Below the pieces are notes generated by a model that saw nothing but the letters and a program-made list of their open reading frames with translations, made no database searches and was not told the DNA's origin. From NCBI GenBank assembly GCA_024500155.1, contig CM044873.1, forward strand, positions 2,547,001-2,611,000: a stretch of 64,000 nt of DNA, given 5' to 3'. The position numbers and the translations under genes are program-made. The stretch comes from Chenopodium formosanum. Lineage: Eukaryota > Streptophyta > Magnoliopsida > Caryophyllales > Amaranthaceae. Positions 1 to 13,578 of the stretch are shown here, piece after piece; the stretch's first letter is position 1, and the number at the start of each line of letters is the position of its first letter.

Positions 1-2447
1 TGTGAGTTTAAAAGCTTGTGAGGATGTGCATGGGTTGTTATAGGAGGTGTGACTGTTTGACAAAACGACGGGGATGCGTGTATGCACCTCTTTTCATTTA
101 AAGTTTTGAAATCAATTAATTCATGTATCACTTGTCAAGTTACACCATTGTAAGCGATTACAAAAGATGTATGATTTGTACGAAGTAAATAGGAAAAAAA
201 AAATGACAATAAAAGAAAAACTTTGATCATCGTTGTCATGAAACTAACAACTCCCTCCAATAGTAAATAGAACCACACAAGTAACCAACCATGTGCTTTA
301 TGTACTAACTTCTCATATAGTTGTAGTCATTTATAATCGATTAATCATTGTCAACTCCTCGATCAATTACCACCACAAAACACTACATTAACCCAAAACC
401 TTAACAAGATTCACCATCTCACTACGAAAACCATCATCATTTGTAACTTTGTATATCAATCTAATAACCATCTTTTACTTGCCAAAAACAACTTTTCTTC
501 TAAAAAAGTTACACCTAATCACCTTTCTCGTACATTCATTTATAGACAAAGAGTGTTCAAAATTCAATCATCAAGACTTCAAATTTAACAATCGTTGTAT
601 GTATGTTATCCAGTAACGTATTATATTTTAATCGATGCCTGTTAATACTTATCTCAATCCAAATATAATACATAACTATCAAGAAACCTTAATCAAACAA
701 ATTGCCATGGATAAAGAACACCCAAAGTAGGCAACTTGGATCAAGTATATCAACCATAATAAAGTCTAACAAACCTAGAAAAGCCAAAAGGTAAGATCAT
801 CATTATTAATATATTCCAAACCAACCTTTTATCACAAGAGAAGAAAGTAATCCCCTAACCATGAAGGTATCATATCATATGATAATATGATATCATATAT
901 TTATTCACATTATGAAATAAAATTAGTACGGAATAATAAATAATAATATTAATTGGGCAACCTCTTACTGCGGTGGAACATGCTTAAAGCTCAAGGTCCC
1001 TAAAAAGTTGGCTACTCCAACTCGTACAAGATATCACAGTCCCCTCGTGTGGGGGCTTTCACTTTTGATTTAATCCTTTGTCTTTCTCTTTCTCTTTCTC
1101 TCTCTTCTTTTTCTTTAGATTAGATGAGATTGTAAGTTAAAAAAGTGAGAAAATGAAGGCAAACAAGTGTAAACTTTAAAAAGGTTTAATGGGCATCTCT
1201 AACATTTTATGATCAGCCAAAGAAAAGGCATCAAATTCCTTTTACTTTCCTTGATAACATTCACAAGTGCGTGTGATATATTACATATATATAATTCGAA
1301 TAAAGTAAAAGTTTTCCAGAATTGCTTTTCTGGCTTTCGAAGCTTTCATTTTTTTTTAATTTTTTTTTTTTCTTTTTCTATTCTTTTCTTCTTTCTTAGT
1401 TTGCCATCCTCGATTCGAAATGGTAGAGAAGTTAAAGAAGATATTCTCTTGTTGTGGAGTGAGTTCTTTTACCTTTGAGGTTGGGAGAAAAAGAATATAC
1501 GATGCAACAATTATACTACTTAAATGGTGCAAGTATAAAGTTTGATCAATCGTCAATAGTTTTGTAAAATCTGCTTCATCTAAACTATTTCTATGACTTT
1601 AAAAACTTACAAGGCATGATATAATCCTTCTACATAGACTCCTGGCTTTAAAATTCGCACAACTGATAGTCTGATAGATACAATGCAAGCAAAAATCCAG
1701 CTACAACAAGATACGAAGTTGGTCAGTTGTAAACTTATCAAAAGCTGATCAGCTCCAACAGCCAAACTAGATGTTTTTTTTTTTTGGGAGAAATAACCAA
1801 ACTGGATATGAAATGAACCGTATTACAATACAATCCACATGACGAAAAATGATTTTGCAAGATAAATATAAAAAACGATCCAACCAGACTAAACTCAATC
1901 CGAACCCTCCCACATCTGATCCAAAAAATCTACTCCTAGTCGGCACTGGGCAAATAAAATGTTGAATACAGTACATGAAAATTAACCAATCAGGCCACGA
2001 CTACCTAATTCATAAAATATCAGGCACTGAATTTACCCCAGAAAAGAATCAAATTAAATCTACCTTTCATCAAATCCGAGAGCAAACCAGAAATCCAAAC
2101 TCAAAAAGCAATTCCAGTCCAATAAAAAAAAGGAATAACAATTCATAAAAAGAGGCAACTGATAATTTGAATCTAAAGAACAGGGTAATTTCCAAGAAAA
2201 GGGGAGGAAGAAAAAACTGGATTCATAAGCCAATCTGCAGGCTGTTTTGGAATCAACCTGTACTTGAGCATTGTGGGAACAAAAAAACTGACACAAAGTA
2301 TTCATGTTCTTACAAGATACAAACATGCTTTTCTCCCCCCGTAGCCTACAAAATCCAAGACTGTAACCTACTCTATTTTCAACATACAAGCATTATTCAT
2401 ATGCAAACACAAACATACATTGAGCTCTCAGAATGTTTTCACCAGCA
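1..2447. other. Left intergenic region, no convincing gene
   Basis: AT-rich sequence with no recognisable protein. It holds a pyrimidine-rich stretch (CTTT/CT repeats, about 1075-1125) and a long T/C tract at about 1350-1398 that ends in TTAG, like an intron 3' end. After it comes a 41-codon reading frame at 1420-1545 that begins MVEKLKKIFSCCGV. This could be a small gene with a leader intron or chance; I do not recognise the peptide. The 3' UTR of the minus-strand splicing-factor gene probably covers the last few hundred bases. Confidence 0.5.
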
Positions 2448-5400
2448 TCAGTACCTGGACCGACTTCTGCGCCTGCAAGACAAATACAAGTGCCATTGTT
2501 ATAGAAAAAAAGCTAAACAAACGATGGAGAAAAGAGGTGTCGTTTTAGAAGAATATAAAGAAAGAAAGAAAGTGCCATTGTTGACCTTGGAGAGCGTGAA
2601 GGAGATCGTGAACGGGAATGAGATCGAGAACGCGAGGGAGAACGAGTACGAGAACGGTGTCTCCTTGAACTCCTTTCCCTACTTGGACTTCTACTGTATC
2701 TGTGTCGTCTGCAAAAACCACGCACATCTCACTCCTTAAGGTACATATGTGAGGAATATGCACTGACTGGAGCTTAACAAAGGATAATTACTACCAACTA
2801 AGAATTCAAAAGACCATAGGTAATCAATTTACAGAAAAGGAACATAAGCCCATGAATCATTTTCTCATTTGCCAAGTATAACTTTAAACAAGTTCACCAC
2901 TAATCTTTAAGTCACCTACAGAATAACAATTAATTGAATTGAAGACTCCGTTCAATTCCCTTAGCTTCAGACATATTTAGCTAAGAATTAATAAGAATAT
3001 AAGTTTTGATGACTTCAGTTCAGAAGCAGCAGCAATCCAAACTTGTAGCAAGCAATATAACTAACCTCTCAGAGTCTCAGTGGACTACCCATCTGCTTGG
3101 GAGGAAGGAATAGCAAGGTAACTAAAATGGATCACGTATCCTATCGGTGCTTAAGCTTTAACAGCAGAATTTCTAGATTTTTTAACAATCTAAAGTACAA
3201 TGCCCTCTCAAACAGCACCTACATAGAACCTAACAGGCTACCACCAGTCCACCACACCACCCTTATTAATAAGATTCGATCCATGTCTCCCCAGAATTCC
3301 AGTACTTTCCCTTATACTACCATTGGGGCAACATTACCGCAGTAATCAATGCAGCTCCACAACAAATTGTTCTATCTTGCTATCCCCGTCGACAAATTTC
3401 TACCATCATCTCTCTGCATCTAGAAGTCACACAAGTTCATAGGGTTCATAAGCTGAGCTGCAGAAACTATTGCTTAATTTGGAAGAACTCACAATACAGC
3501 AAAAGTGAAAAATTGATCAATCTCATAACCTTGGCAATATTCTACTAGAATAGACCCAAATCAAGACAAAACAAGTAGTCACACATCCCACAGGAGGAAA
3601 ACCCCACTTTTCAGGTAGTCTAAAGAGAAAATGTGGCTGACAAATGGAACCAAAATGAAATTAATTGACACTCAGTACATAGAGACATGATGGCAACAAG
3701 CACATAGTCAAAAACAAGCAAAACTTTTATTTTCACCACGTACCAACATTAGTACATTACTGTATGCTTCACCAAATACTTCGCCTATGGCCAAATTTTG
3801 AATTTACGTATCATTTCAAACTCTGTATTTGCCCAGATTCTTAAGTGAGAATCCAAAGAATTTAGAATTGGATTTGGGACAAGGCTCAATTGCTCGTAAA
3901 ATATTACCCAAAGATCAAAAGAAAGAATTTGAAATCCCGCTTTGACCAGTGTTTAAAAAATACTGTTCCACATGCACATTTACTCTATCCTTTTAAAACC
4001 TCCCTCGTTACATCCAAGAAATAACACCATTCTGTACTAAGATTCCTCTCTCTCTCTCTCTCTCTCTACAGTAAACCCAACCAAAATCACAATGAATATT
4101 AATTGTTGAATCTTTACAGACTATCTACTCTCTCTAGCATCCGATATATTCTGCAAACCATTTACTCCTGTCGTCAATTTTTTACGTTGACAAGATTAAC
4201 TAATCCCTTTCCATATTTGATCAATTAAATTAGACTAGAATTGCTTTTGTCGAGTTTCTGACCTAAATAAATATAAAAAATAAAATAAAAAATAAAAAAT
4301 AGCAGCAAACTATGAACTAAGAAGAAGATAGTAATCATATCAAAGCCATGAACTAGTCCTGAAATTAGATTTATGTGGAGGAATGTCTATACGCATTATT
4401 AGAGACAATAGGAACTTAATCAATAATTTACTCTGATTAATAAGACATCTACAACTTATCAAAATGAGAGAAGGAAAATTGGTTAAACATAAATGAAGCA
4501 ATTTCGATTGCTGATTGTTATAATTCATTTTAAATGCAAACAAATCAGCAAAATTCACATGCCACAGAAAGAAAACTCTACATGGAAAGAAGAGTAAGGA
4601 AAAAGCTATTCTTGTGTAGAGTTGGCAAACAGGTTAGTTAAACAGGTTCGCCAACTCTGATTAATAAGACATCTACAACTTATCAAAATGAGAGAAGGAA
4701 AAATGGTTAAACATAAATGATGCAATTTTGATTGCTGATTGTTATAATTCACTTTGAATACAAACAAATCAGCAAAATTCACATGCCACAGAAAGAAAAC
4801 TCTACATGGAAAGAAGAGTAAGGATTTGATTTAATATTGAAAAGCTATTCTTGTGTAGAGTTGGCAAACAGGTTGAGTCGTTTTAAATTTGTGTAAGTTG
4901 ACAGGTAACCCCCCCCCCCCCCTCCTCTTAACCCTAACCAGGCCCCATTTGATAAATAGGTTGGATACCCAACTCCGGATTAAAATTGACTGGCAACCCA
5001 ACCTATCCATCATTAACAGGTTAACCGACCCATTTTTTAAACAAACAATAATATAAACCAAACAAATTAACACGGTAAATTAACCACTCTATCTGAACTA
5101 ATTTCGGGTCCAAAAAGGGCCACAATTAGCCACCAAAAACTGTAATTTACATTATAAAGAAGACACCTTTTACTATTACCAGCCACACTAAAATTATCAA
5201 TAGTAGCTAGCATTCTAGCAAGTACACAGGTTGTCATGTCAAAATTGAATTTAAAAGTTCAACCCTAAGCCAACCCATTTAATAAAATAGTCATGTCGGG
5301 TCGACTCAATAAATTATACAAGTAGAAAACCTTAAACACAAACCTGCTAATTCCGGTTCAGGTTAGACTTTACCACCTTACCCTAGTGTAGCATAAAGTT

Positions 5401-8400
5401 AACTGATGTAAACGTTAAAAATCACCCATTTCTTTAAATCACCATTTTCTTAAAAGCCACCATTCTGTAGGTCAGCTTATATTGGTTCTTTGTAATCATT
5501 TTCATGGTAACTTCAACTAGAACTCTCTCCCCACTTTACATAAAACATACAAGCATACATGTATGTGAGTGTGTCTAGTTGTTAAGTAGGTTGTATAAAT
5601 CCCAAAATTTATATATTTCTGCACTATTACATTTATTTCATTAATATAAAAATTTTAAATTAATCTTTGAATCTTATCAGGGGTTGTTATCAGGTCAAAA
5701 TACATTTTATTAGCCCTAGAAGATTATAATTAAAAAAAAAAAAAAAAAAAAAGGACCAAGTCATTCAAGTCGTTCATACTAAATCTAGATTTATTAAGTC
5801 CAATTCAATCCATCCAATTTCAATTCCTAAAAATATCTATATATAGAATTGAATGGCCTACTACATGAATTAAAATCATAAAGGCCATATAACAAATCAG
5901 TTTACTTATCCACGGTGATCCAAAGATAAAACTTTGCCCAATTGACTCTTAAGATCGTAATAAAAGGAAATTTCCGATGAAAAAATTAGAACAAAATATA
6001 TAATAAGCTACCTCCTAGGGGATCGGCTGTAGCTCCTACTACGGCTTCGTCGTCTACTTCGACTTAAACGGCTAGTCTCTGCCAACTTTTCAAGCCTCTG
6101 TTTCTCTTGCTCTTTTTTCTTAGCCATCTCTACAGCAGCATCCTTTTTAACTGCAGGGACAACCGTAAAAGAAAATTAGTCTTAAAAGGCAAATATAAAA
6201 TGAACTGCACAGCATATTAAAAATAAATAAATAGATAAAAACTCCTTGACTACTAAAGACACAAACTTGGACCATACTTTGTTTATTCAGTTGCTTGCTC
6301 ATGATCCTTTTAAGCCTCTCTTGAGGTGTTTCCTTCTTTTCACCCTGTGGTTGCTTTGATGGAGCCCCTGTGGCTCCCTTTAATTTGGCTAATGCCGAGG
6401 ATGTGCTAAAATTCAAGAGAAACAACCAATCAGTAACAAGAAAATCTAACATGCAAAATCACTAACAAGGCCATACGGAGCAAACACAAGAATATAATAT
6501 GTGCAGTTGAACTTGAACATGAATGAAAACCACAACTTGCAGACCACAGGAATTTAAAGCATACCTTACTGGGGGCTTTATCACTTTAGCATTCTTTTCT
6601 TTTTCAAGTGATGCACCAGAAGCAGGATCAACATGTAATGCCTCAAGGATACGGACTGATGAAGTTCTGCAGGAAATTGCAAAAATTAGAGACTAGCATA
6701 GGAATGAGGGATTCTGAAGTGTTACAAGTCCATTTCAAGGGAAATTCAGCTTCAAAAACAAAGCTTCCTTCCCCAAAATTATGTTGGTAACCTAATCCTC
6801 ATTTATTTAAAACCACAAAACTGTGTCCCAGGCAAATGGGAGATAATCTGCAGCAGAAAGACTGTCAAATCTATCTTGGAAGAGTAAAAGGTCCAGTGCT
6901 CCGACCGATTTAATACTTCAGCTTGAGGAGGAGATGGTGGTGGAGAGACTCCTTCCAGCTTAGGCTCTCTTCTGTCAGGAGAACCCCCAAACTCGGTGAT
7001 GAATTCTATTTTGGGTGCCTTAGATTTGCTACGATGATGGTCAGCTGAATGTCCCCGACCGTGCCGTCTAGAATGTGATGGGGAACGGGACCGCGATCTC
7101 GATCTACATCAGTAAAGTCAGTAATTAGCGAAGATGTCCTAGGTCAGTGCATTCTACATCACCAAACTTTGTCCACATACCTTCTAGAGCGAGGATAAGC
7201 ATCATATGTAGGACTCCGCCTTGATTCTCTGTGTATAGATGCCGTATACAATCATAAGATACAGAGAATTATTACTTAAGAGATGCCTGGATAATGCAGA
7301 GGCAGCAATCATACCGATAAGGATCATGATGAAGAACACGGGTTCCAGTAACGCGTGCAGCCTCCCTTTCTTTCTCCCTTTCTAGCTGAGAAGCCTTCCT
7401 TCTCTCCTTACGACTCAATTTCCTCTGAAACAAACATATAAGAATTGATACAGGGAAAATACTGGTAAAACTGTAACCTAGCTGATAAATACATTTTAAA
7501 TCCAGACTAACTGCACTTACAATTGCTGGATCTCCCTTAATCACTTCTTTTTGCCTCTTTTCTTCCTCTTTTGCCTTCTTATCCATATACACAAGCCAAC
7601 CATATCTTTTCACCCCAAAATCCTTAGCTATGGATTCCATGCGTTCATCACCACTATCATCACTATTAAATTCATCATCATCATCATCATCCTCATCTTC
7701 TTCATCGTCCTCATCATCATCTGAAGAAAGAATACCCACTTTTCCATCCCCATCATATGAGAAGCCCACCTGAGAATAAGTACCCTTGACTGCAGGAGTT
7801 TGAGATGGATTCGATCTGCATAAAAATCCAACAAAATGTATTTTAAGTTTGAGGAATTACATGAGACAAGGCTTAAGTTTGAGAAATTACATGAGACAAG
7901 GCTGAGAGAGAGAGAAATTTATTGACAATGTAAACAGTGTCAAGCTACACAATCTTTCTACTGGTCCGCATGAATGCAGAACTATCACAGCATATGCCAT
8001 AGTCACAGACCCAAAATTCAAAGGTAACCAGAATACCACAAGTACCTTAGATTTGTATTCTGTTCTTGATGAATCATTATTTACCAAAGCATTTTGACTC
8101 AATAATTTGTATGGTAACTTAGTTACGCTATACAGACCAAAGCTTAGACTGCATATACTGATTAGAGTTGGCATTGCCTACAATTATCTCAATTTTACCA
8201 TTTCTGAACCTCTCACCACCTGCCTATATGCACTCTTCCTAACTGAAACCATTATTGAGCATTGTGCAACTTGGGAAAATGTAATGATACATAGTTGAAG
8301 CCATCACGTAGAGAGAGCTAAAAGAGGGAAGGGAGGGGGGAAAGACACCGAAAAAATCTAAGCAACAAAGTCGACCCATGTCTACAAGTAGGAAGGAGAC

Positions 8401-8682
8401 AGAAGTAAGCCAAGTCCACTACGTGAGCAATAACAGAAGCGTAAGAACATGTAGAAGAAAGATAGAATCACATTAAAAAAATACAAGCAATAACAAAATT
8501 AAAACTAAGCACTTAATTTATTATTCTCAAAATTTATAAATTACCAGTAGAGCAATTTATTAGGGAGATGCTGGGATCAATTGAAAATTTATCATTCATT
8601 TTCAAAAGTTAACTTAGTTGCATAGAGAAAGGGACGCGAAGAAATCGAGATGATGCATAAGTACACGTAAACATCAAAGAGG

Positions 8683-8719
<37 letters not shown>

Positions 8720-11335
8720 ACCAAGATTATATAATTTCAAATATTAGGGAACAGGATTCATGTCATTATTGTTGTTATTAATAAATATTAGTCTTGTCAT
8801 TCAGATGTCCATACTCGTGCAGAACATCGATTACCATTATGTTATTAAACTGCTAGCTTAAACATCCAGAAAGCACGCATGTGTAGATGCCTGTCACCAA
8901 GATTATACGCAACAATATAAAGAGAGAATGTAAAACCTGTCAAGAGCAAAGGGCAACGCAAATTTTGCTTCCATTACATGATTGACATGATCCAAACCCT
9001 CTTCATCTGTAACTGTTGACAGAAAAGGCTCAAATTATTCTCATAATAGTTAGCAGCAAATAAATCTTTATTGATTAAGCAATGTGAACAAAATGCATTT
9101 TCATAATTGGCTTCACTGTTGAACAGAGTATGAATGATTGAGAAAAACATATGCCAAAATACTGTTTGTCTAATACACGTCAAGACATCTAAAAAGTACC
9201 GACATCCTCTACGTCGATGCTTAATTAAATCCCGATAACGCTCAAAATTTACAAACTCTTCTAATTCTTCTTCCTCCTCAGTCTTCTCTAGCTGACGAAA
9301 TCGATGGGTCTCCGGATCACGGATAAAATCAAGAAGAGCACGCCCATCAAATCTGATTCACATAAAGGATTAATAAGTAAATAGTAATATAAATTGTAGG
9401 GAGGGTAGAATTGGCCCAAATTAAAACATCTTCAAGCCACACTACCTGTCAATCAAATTATCCTCTTTGCCATTCCAAGGAATCCTGTATAGCATATTTC
9501 AGGATATCAGCATAAGGACAAATTTTTCTAGTACAGAGCCATAATTATGGTGATTCTCAAGAAATTTTCAGCCAATGAAAAATATAAAATAAAAAAAAAA
9601 AAAAAAATTACAAGTAATACTACCTATCAAGATACACAGGGGAAAAAAAGAAAAAGAAAAAGAAAAAAAAAAAAGGCATAACTTCTAACAATGAATTTTG
9701 TTTCAAATAGACCCTGAATTACAAATTCAAAATGACTTCTTTCAAACAACTATTGGCAGAAGTTGGGTTGATAATAATCCCAATTAGAGGAAAAAATCAG
9801 ACATTACCCAATTAATCTGTACAGCAAGGTAGCGATGCAATACGAGACAAAGTATTTTCCAGGATAAGACTTTTTCATTGAGTTCAAAAAAATAGTCTTA
9901 ATATGGGGTACTACATTTATACATGTTATTATGAAACAGCAACACACAAGACCAGGGGCTACACAGTTTTCCCTTCAAAAAGAGCGCTTTTTTTTTTTTT
10001 TTTCTTTTCCACACTTTTTCCCAAATATTAAAAAATGCATTCTACTGCAAAAACTTACTTAAGTAATAAATACATAGATAAAAACAATTCTCAAGCTCCT
10101 TTGATTAAGAAATAGTCACTCCCAAGTCTATATCAATTAAAATCGTCCAGGAAGCAAGAAAGACAAGGTTTTAAAATTGGTGTAATTTCAGCAGTTGAAC
10201 ACCTCATTCAAACTTTTAGTCTTCTCAAGCTCTCTTACCCACAAAAGCATAAGAACAATCTGAGTCCTTGATTAAACTTAGAGCAGAGGTAAACAACAAT
10301 AAGCAACATAAGCATCCTTAAAAATAATCACTTATCCATCCCCCAATAGGCTGTTCTCAGAAGACACCCTGCTACAGTGCTACTACTTGCAAAACAATCA
10401 TGCCAAACGCAAGCAAGAAAATACTAGGTGACTTCAAAGACAATCTGACAAAGAGCACTTCTCACCCAACATCATATAAAAACATACACTCCTCAATAAT
10501 TTGTAACAGGCTATACAATATTTACTAAACTGTTAATAGGAAATGTTTATTCACGCCTAATAAACCCTAAACCTCTTGAACATGCAAGATTAGCAAAATC
10601 ACATCCACAACCACCTATAAAAAATAAATAAATAAATAAAACCCTTAAAAACAACTTCATACTCATCCTAAGATAATCCCTATACCAATTATCAACATAT
10701 TTCTGAAATGAACCATATATCCTCGCAAAATCGATGAGAAAACTCGTTTCTTATCACACATAGAACATCAGAAACTGCTTTGGTCATTTTCTATTCCGTT
10801 AGCTAAACACAAATTTAATTTCGGATATCCCAAAATCAACAATCATAAACACTCTCACTACCCTAAGCACCTCTACTACGCTCCGAACATATATTTTCCT
10901 CCAAAAGTGCAAAATTAACCTCGATCAACAATCAAATTTCTACACCAAAACCAGCTCATTTAATTCAATACACTCCTCTTCCTCCATTACCTTATCAATA
11001 AGCTTCTAATCCATTCAATTACAACATCTTGTAACACAAATTGCCAACTAACAGTTACACAAACCATAAATTAATCAAAAACAATAATCAATTTGGTTAG
11101 CAGAGGAGAGAGAAAAACGAGGAAAATCAAAAACTTACAGGCCCTGTTGATCCTGAGTAGCTTGATAAAGGCCGTCGTCGCGATAAGTGCGACAACGAGA
11201 GCCGAGGATTTGGATAGACTGCTGAGGATCACCGCGTCTCTTAGCCAAAAACAGCGCTCTTCGCTGCGCTCTCTTCCTTGCAGCATCCATCATGTCGTGC
11301 ACTTTCTTCTCCGACCTACGCGCTTCATGCCACAT
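2448..11335 (-). CDS. CLASRP/SWAP-like serine/arginine-rich splicing-related protein, 13 exons, 542 aa
   Basis: Seen: coding exons at 11335-11139, 9484-9446, 9352-9204, 9012-8937, 7815-7521, 7424-7315, 7228-7181, 7103-6906, 6666-6565, 6405-6278, 6150-6012, 2708-2586 and 2472-2448; they total 1629 nt. The protein starts MWHEARRSEKKVHDMMDAA. It carries the N-terminal suppressor-of-white-apricot/DRY-EERY type domain (about residues 1-160, including LIPWNGKEDNLIDRFDGRAL and FERYRDLIKHRRRGF), an acidic run of Asp/Glu (about 165-195), the GVKRYGWLVYMDKKAKEEE block, a first RS region (about 290-325), KETPQERLKRIMSKQLNKQ (about 430-447), a Lys/Glu helix, and a C-terminal RS tail ending RRRSRSRY. Known: human CLASRP binds the splicing kinase CLK4 and acts in alternative splicing in the nucleus. 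Inferred: the same role here. The last two exons lie beyond a 3.3-kb intron. Two donors are weak (GTCGGT at exon 3, GTCGGA at exon 8), but the frame demands them. Confidence 0.93.
4431..4876. repeat. Direct tandem duplication, about 224 bp unit, inside the CLASRP intron
   Basis: Two near-identical copies begin with CTCTGATTAATAAGAC at 4431 and 4655. The second has a short insertion near its end (TTTGATTTAATATTGA region, about 4824-4840). No coding content. It lies in the 3.3-kb intron before the last two exons of the minus-strand gene. A C-homopolymer of about 15 nt follows at about 4908-4922. Confidence 0.85.
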
Positions 11336-11583
11336 CTTTCCTCTCTTTCTCTCTCAATCGAAATTTGCAGGTGAAATCGAATTTGGGGAAAACCAAACCC
11401 TAACCCTAGAAATCGTCTGTCGATCAATTTTTGGGGGAAACCATGAATGCTGAACCTCTCCCTTCTATGTGGTTTTGGATTTCTACTATTTTTGGAGTAT
11501 CTGGTTTTTTTATGAGTCCGAGAATTTTTGATATACTATTCGGGTTAATATTTCGATTAAAATTCTTATGAGTATTTTTTTAA

Positions 11584-11740
11584 GGCCCGTTGATTTCACC
11601 TTATTTTTGTTGAAGTAAAATTAGGGTTTATCTCATAAGTTGGAATTCAGTTTAATTCAGCTCTTAATTTTCTTCTCTTATAAAATATTCATTTCAGTTC
11701 AGTTTAATTCAGCTGAGTTTAGTCAATGAAAGCAGACCCT
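11584..11740. mobile_element. Small MITE remnant with CAGTTCAGTTT/AATTCAGCT words
   Basis: The stretch starts GGCCCGTTGATTTCACC and ends AAAGCAGACCCTT. Inside it are TTCAGTTTAATTCAGCT, a TTTTCTTCTCTTATAAAATATTCAT core and another TTCAGTTCAGTTTAATTCAGCT-like run. The core is the reverse complement of the core in the elements at 47150-47361 and 55481-55647, so this is probably an older, inverted copy of the same family. The ends are decayed. Confidence 0.55.
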
Positions 11741-12425
11741 TAATATTATTGAATTGAAATTATTTTTGCTAAGTTAAATTATTTTTTTTGAATTAAAATT
11801 AACTTTACTAAAGTAAAATATTTTGTTGAACTAAAATTAATTTTTCGTATTAACTACAATTTTTCAAAAAATAAGTACAAAATATCAGGGTATGTCAAAC
11901 TTTTTATGTGTGGCTCTTAAAGTATTTACTACAAAATATAAATGGATCATTTTTTAACAAATGTGTTACTTCTTTCACATGCAATTTAAAAGAATTTTTT
12001 TTTTAAAAAAAATAATAATAACAATTGGGAGTATGTTAAGATGGAATTGCCATTGTCAATTTGATGAACAACTCATTAAAAAAATCATGTGAATCACTTT
12101 GAAGGTATCACCTTTTAACTTACAATAATTTTTTTTCATTATCTGATTAAATTTTAAACTACTAACTTATTCTCACTGTCATCAAACAGTGTGTCATTTC
12201 TTACAAATGTTATCTAACGGTGTCAAATACATTACGTGTATATACTTCTTATACTGGATTGAATTGTATCAGCATTAATTGCACTGCGCTCCAGACAAAA
12301 GATCAAATAATGAAACATTCGAAATATTATCACAATTTAAATGGAATGTTATTTGTCAACTTGATTTACAAATCAATTTTTCAAAGCACATATCACGTGT
12401 AAATCATTTTGAGGTATCATCTTTT

Positions 12426-13578
12426 CAACCTAAAATATTCTTTTTTCGCATTTGATTATCTTCAATTTGTTAACTATTGTTTCCAATTGTCTTCTAAATG
12501 TATAAAATCCCATTTAATATGCATATGCACGTGTTTTATAAATGACGTATTAGCTTGATATTAGCATTTAAGAGTCGAAAAAGTGATTAAATGTTGCAAT
12601 AATAAATAGCCAATAATGAAGCACGTGCATATAACTAGGTTAGATTAAATTGTCTTTAATTTCAAAGCCAAAGCATTCCAATTTGTTAAGGTAGTTAAAA
12701 ACCCTAGCTAACGAACCAATATAATAATGTACTTTTTTCACACTTTAGTTTATCGTTTTCGAAAACGACAGTATATAAAACACAAACATATTGTGTCGTT
12801 ATTTCAACCTAAAATATTCTTTTTTTCATATTTGATCGATTATCTTCAATTTGTTAACTATTTCCAACTATCTTCTAAATGTATAAATTCCCATTAAATA
12901 TGCATATCAGCATATACACGTGTTTTATAAATGACTTATAAGCTTGATATTAGCATTTAAGAGTCGAAAAAGTAATTAAATATTGCAATAATAAATAGCC
13001 AATAATGAAGCCCGTGCATGTAACTAGGTTAGATTGTCTCTAATTTCAAAGTCAAAGCATTCCAATTTGTTAAGGTAGTTAAAAACCCTAGCTAATGAAC
13101 CAATATAATACTGTACTTTTTTCACACTTAAGTTTATCGTTTTCGAAAACGACAATATATAAAACACAAACATACTTGAATATTGTGTCGTTATTTCAAC
13201 CTAAAATATTCTTTTTCGTATTTGATCGATTACCTTCAATTTGTTAACAGTTCCAACTGTCTTCTAAATGTATAAAATCCCATTAAATATGCATATACAC
13301 GTGTTTTATAAATGACTTATTAGCTTGATATTAGCATTTAAGAGTCGAAAAAGTAATTAAATGTTGCAATAATAAATAGCCAATAATGAAGCACGTGCAT
13401 ATACCTAGGTTAGATTGTCTCTAATTTCAAAGCCAAAGCATTCCAATCTGTTAAGGTAGTTAAAAACCCTAGCTAACAAACCAATATAATACAGTACTTT
13501 TTTTTCACACTTTAGTTTATCGTTTTCGAAAACGCAATATATAAAATACAAAAATAGTGGAATATTGTGTCGTTATTT
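12426..13578. repeat. Three-copy tandem array, unit about 380-390 bp
   Basis: Copies start with CAACCTAAAATATTC at 12426, 12805 and 13197, and the array ends near 13578 (units of 379, 392 and 382 bp). A more decayed copy may precede it at about 12100-12420. Each unit carries ACACGTGTTTTATAA, a GCACGTGCAT-type or related site, AAAACCCTAGCTAA (a telo-box-like motif), and a palindrome around GTTTTCGAAAACG followed by TATATAAAA. No open reading frame of note. The array is 2.1 kb upstream of the DUF1685 gene and about 1.1-2.2 kb upstream of the CLASRP-like gene. Confidence 0.85.

Noticed and set aside
2167..2739. 190-codon plus-strand frame
   Set aside because: It runs over the antisense of two validated CLASRP exons and the 3' region; composition is not protein-like.
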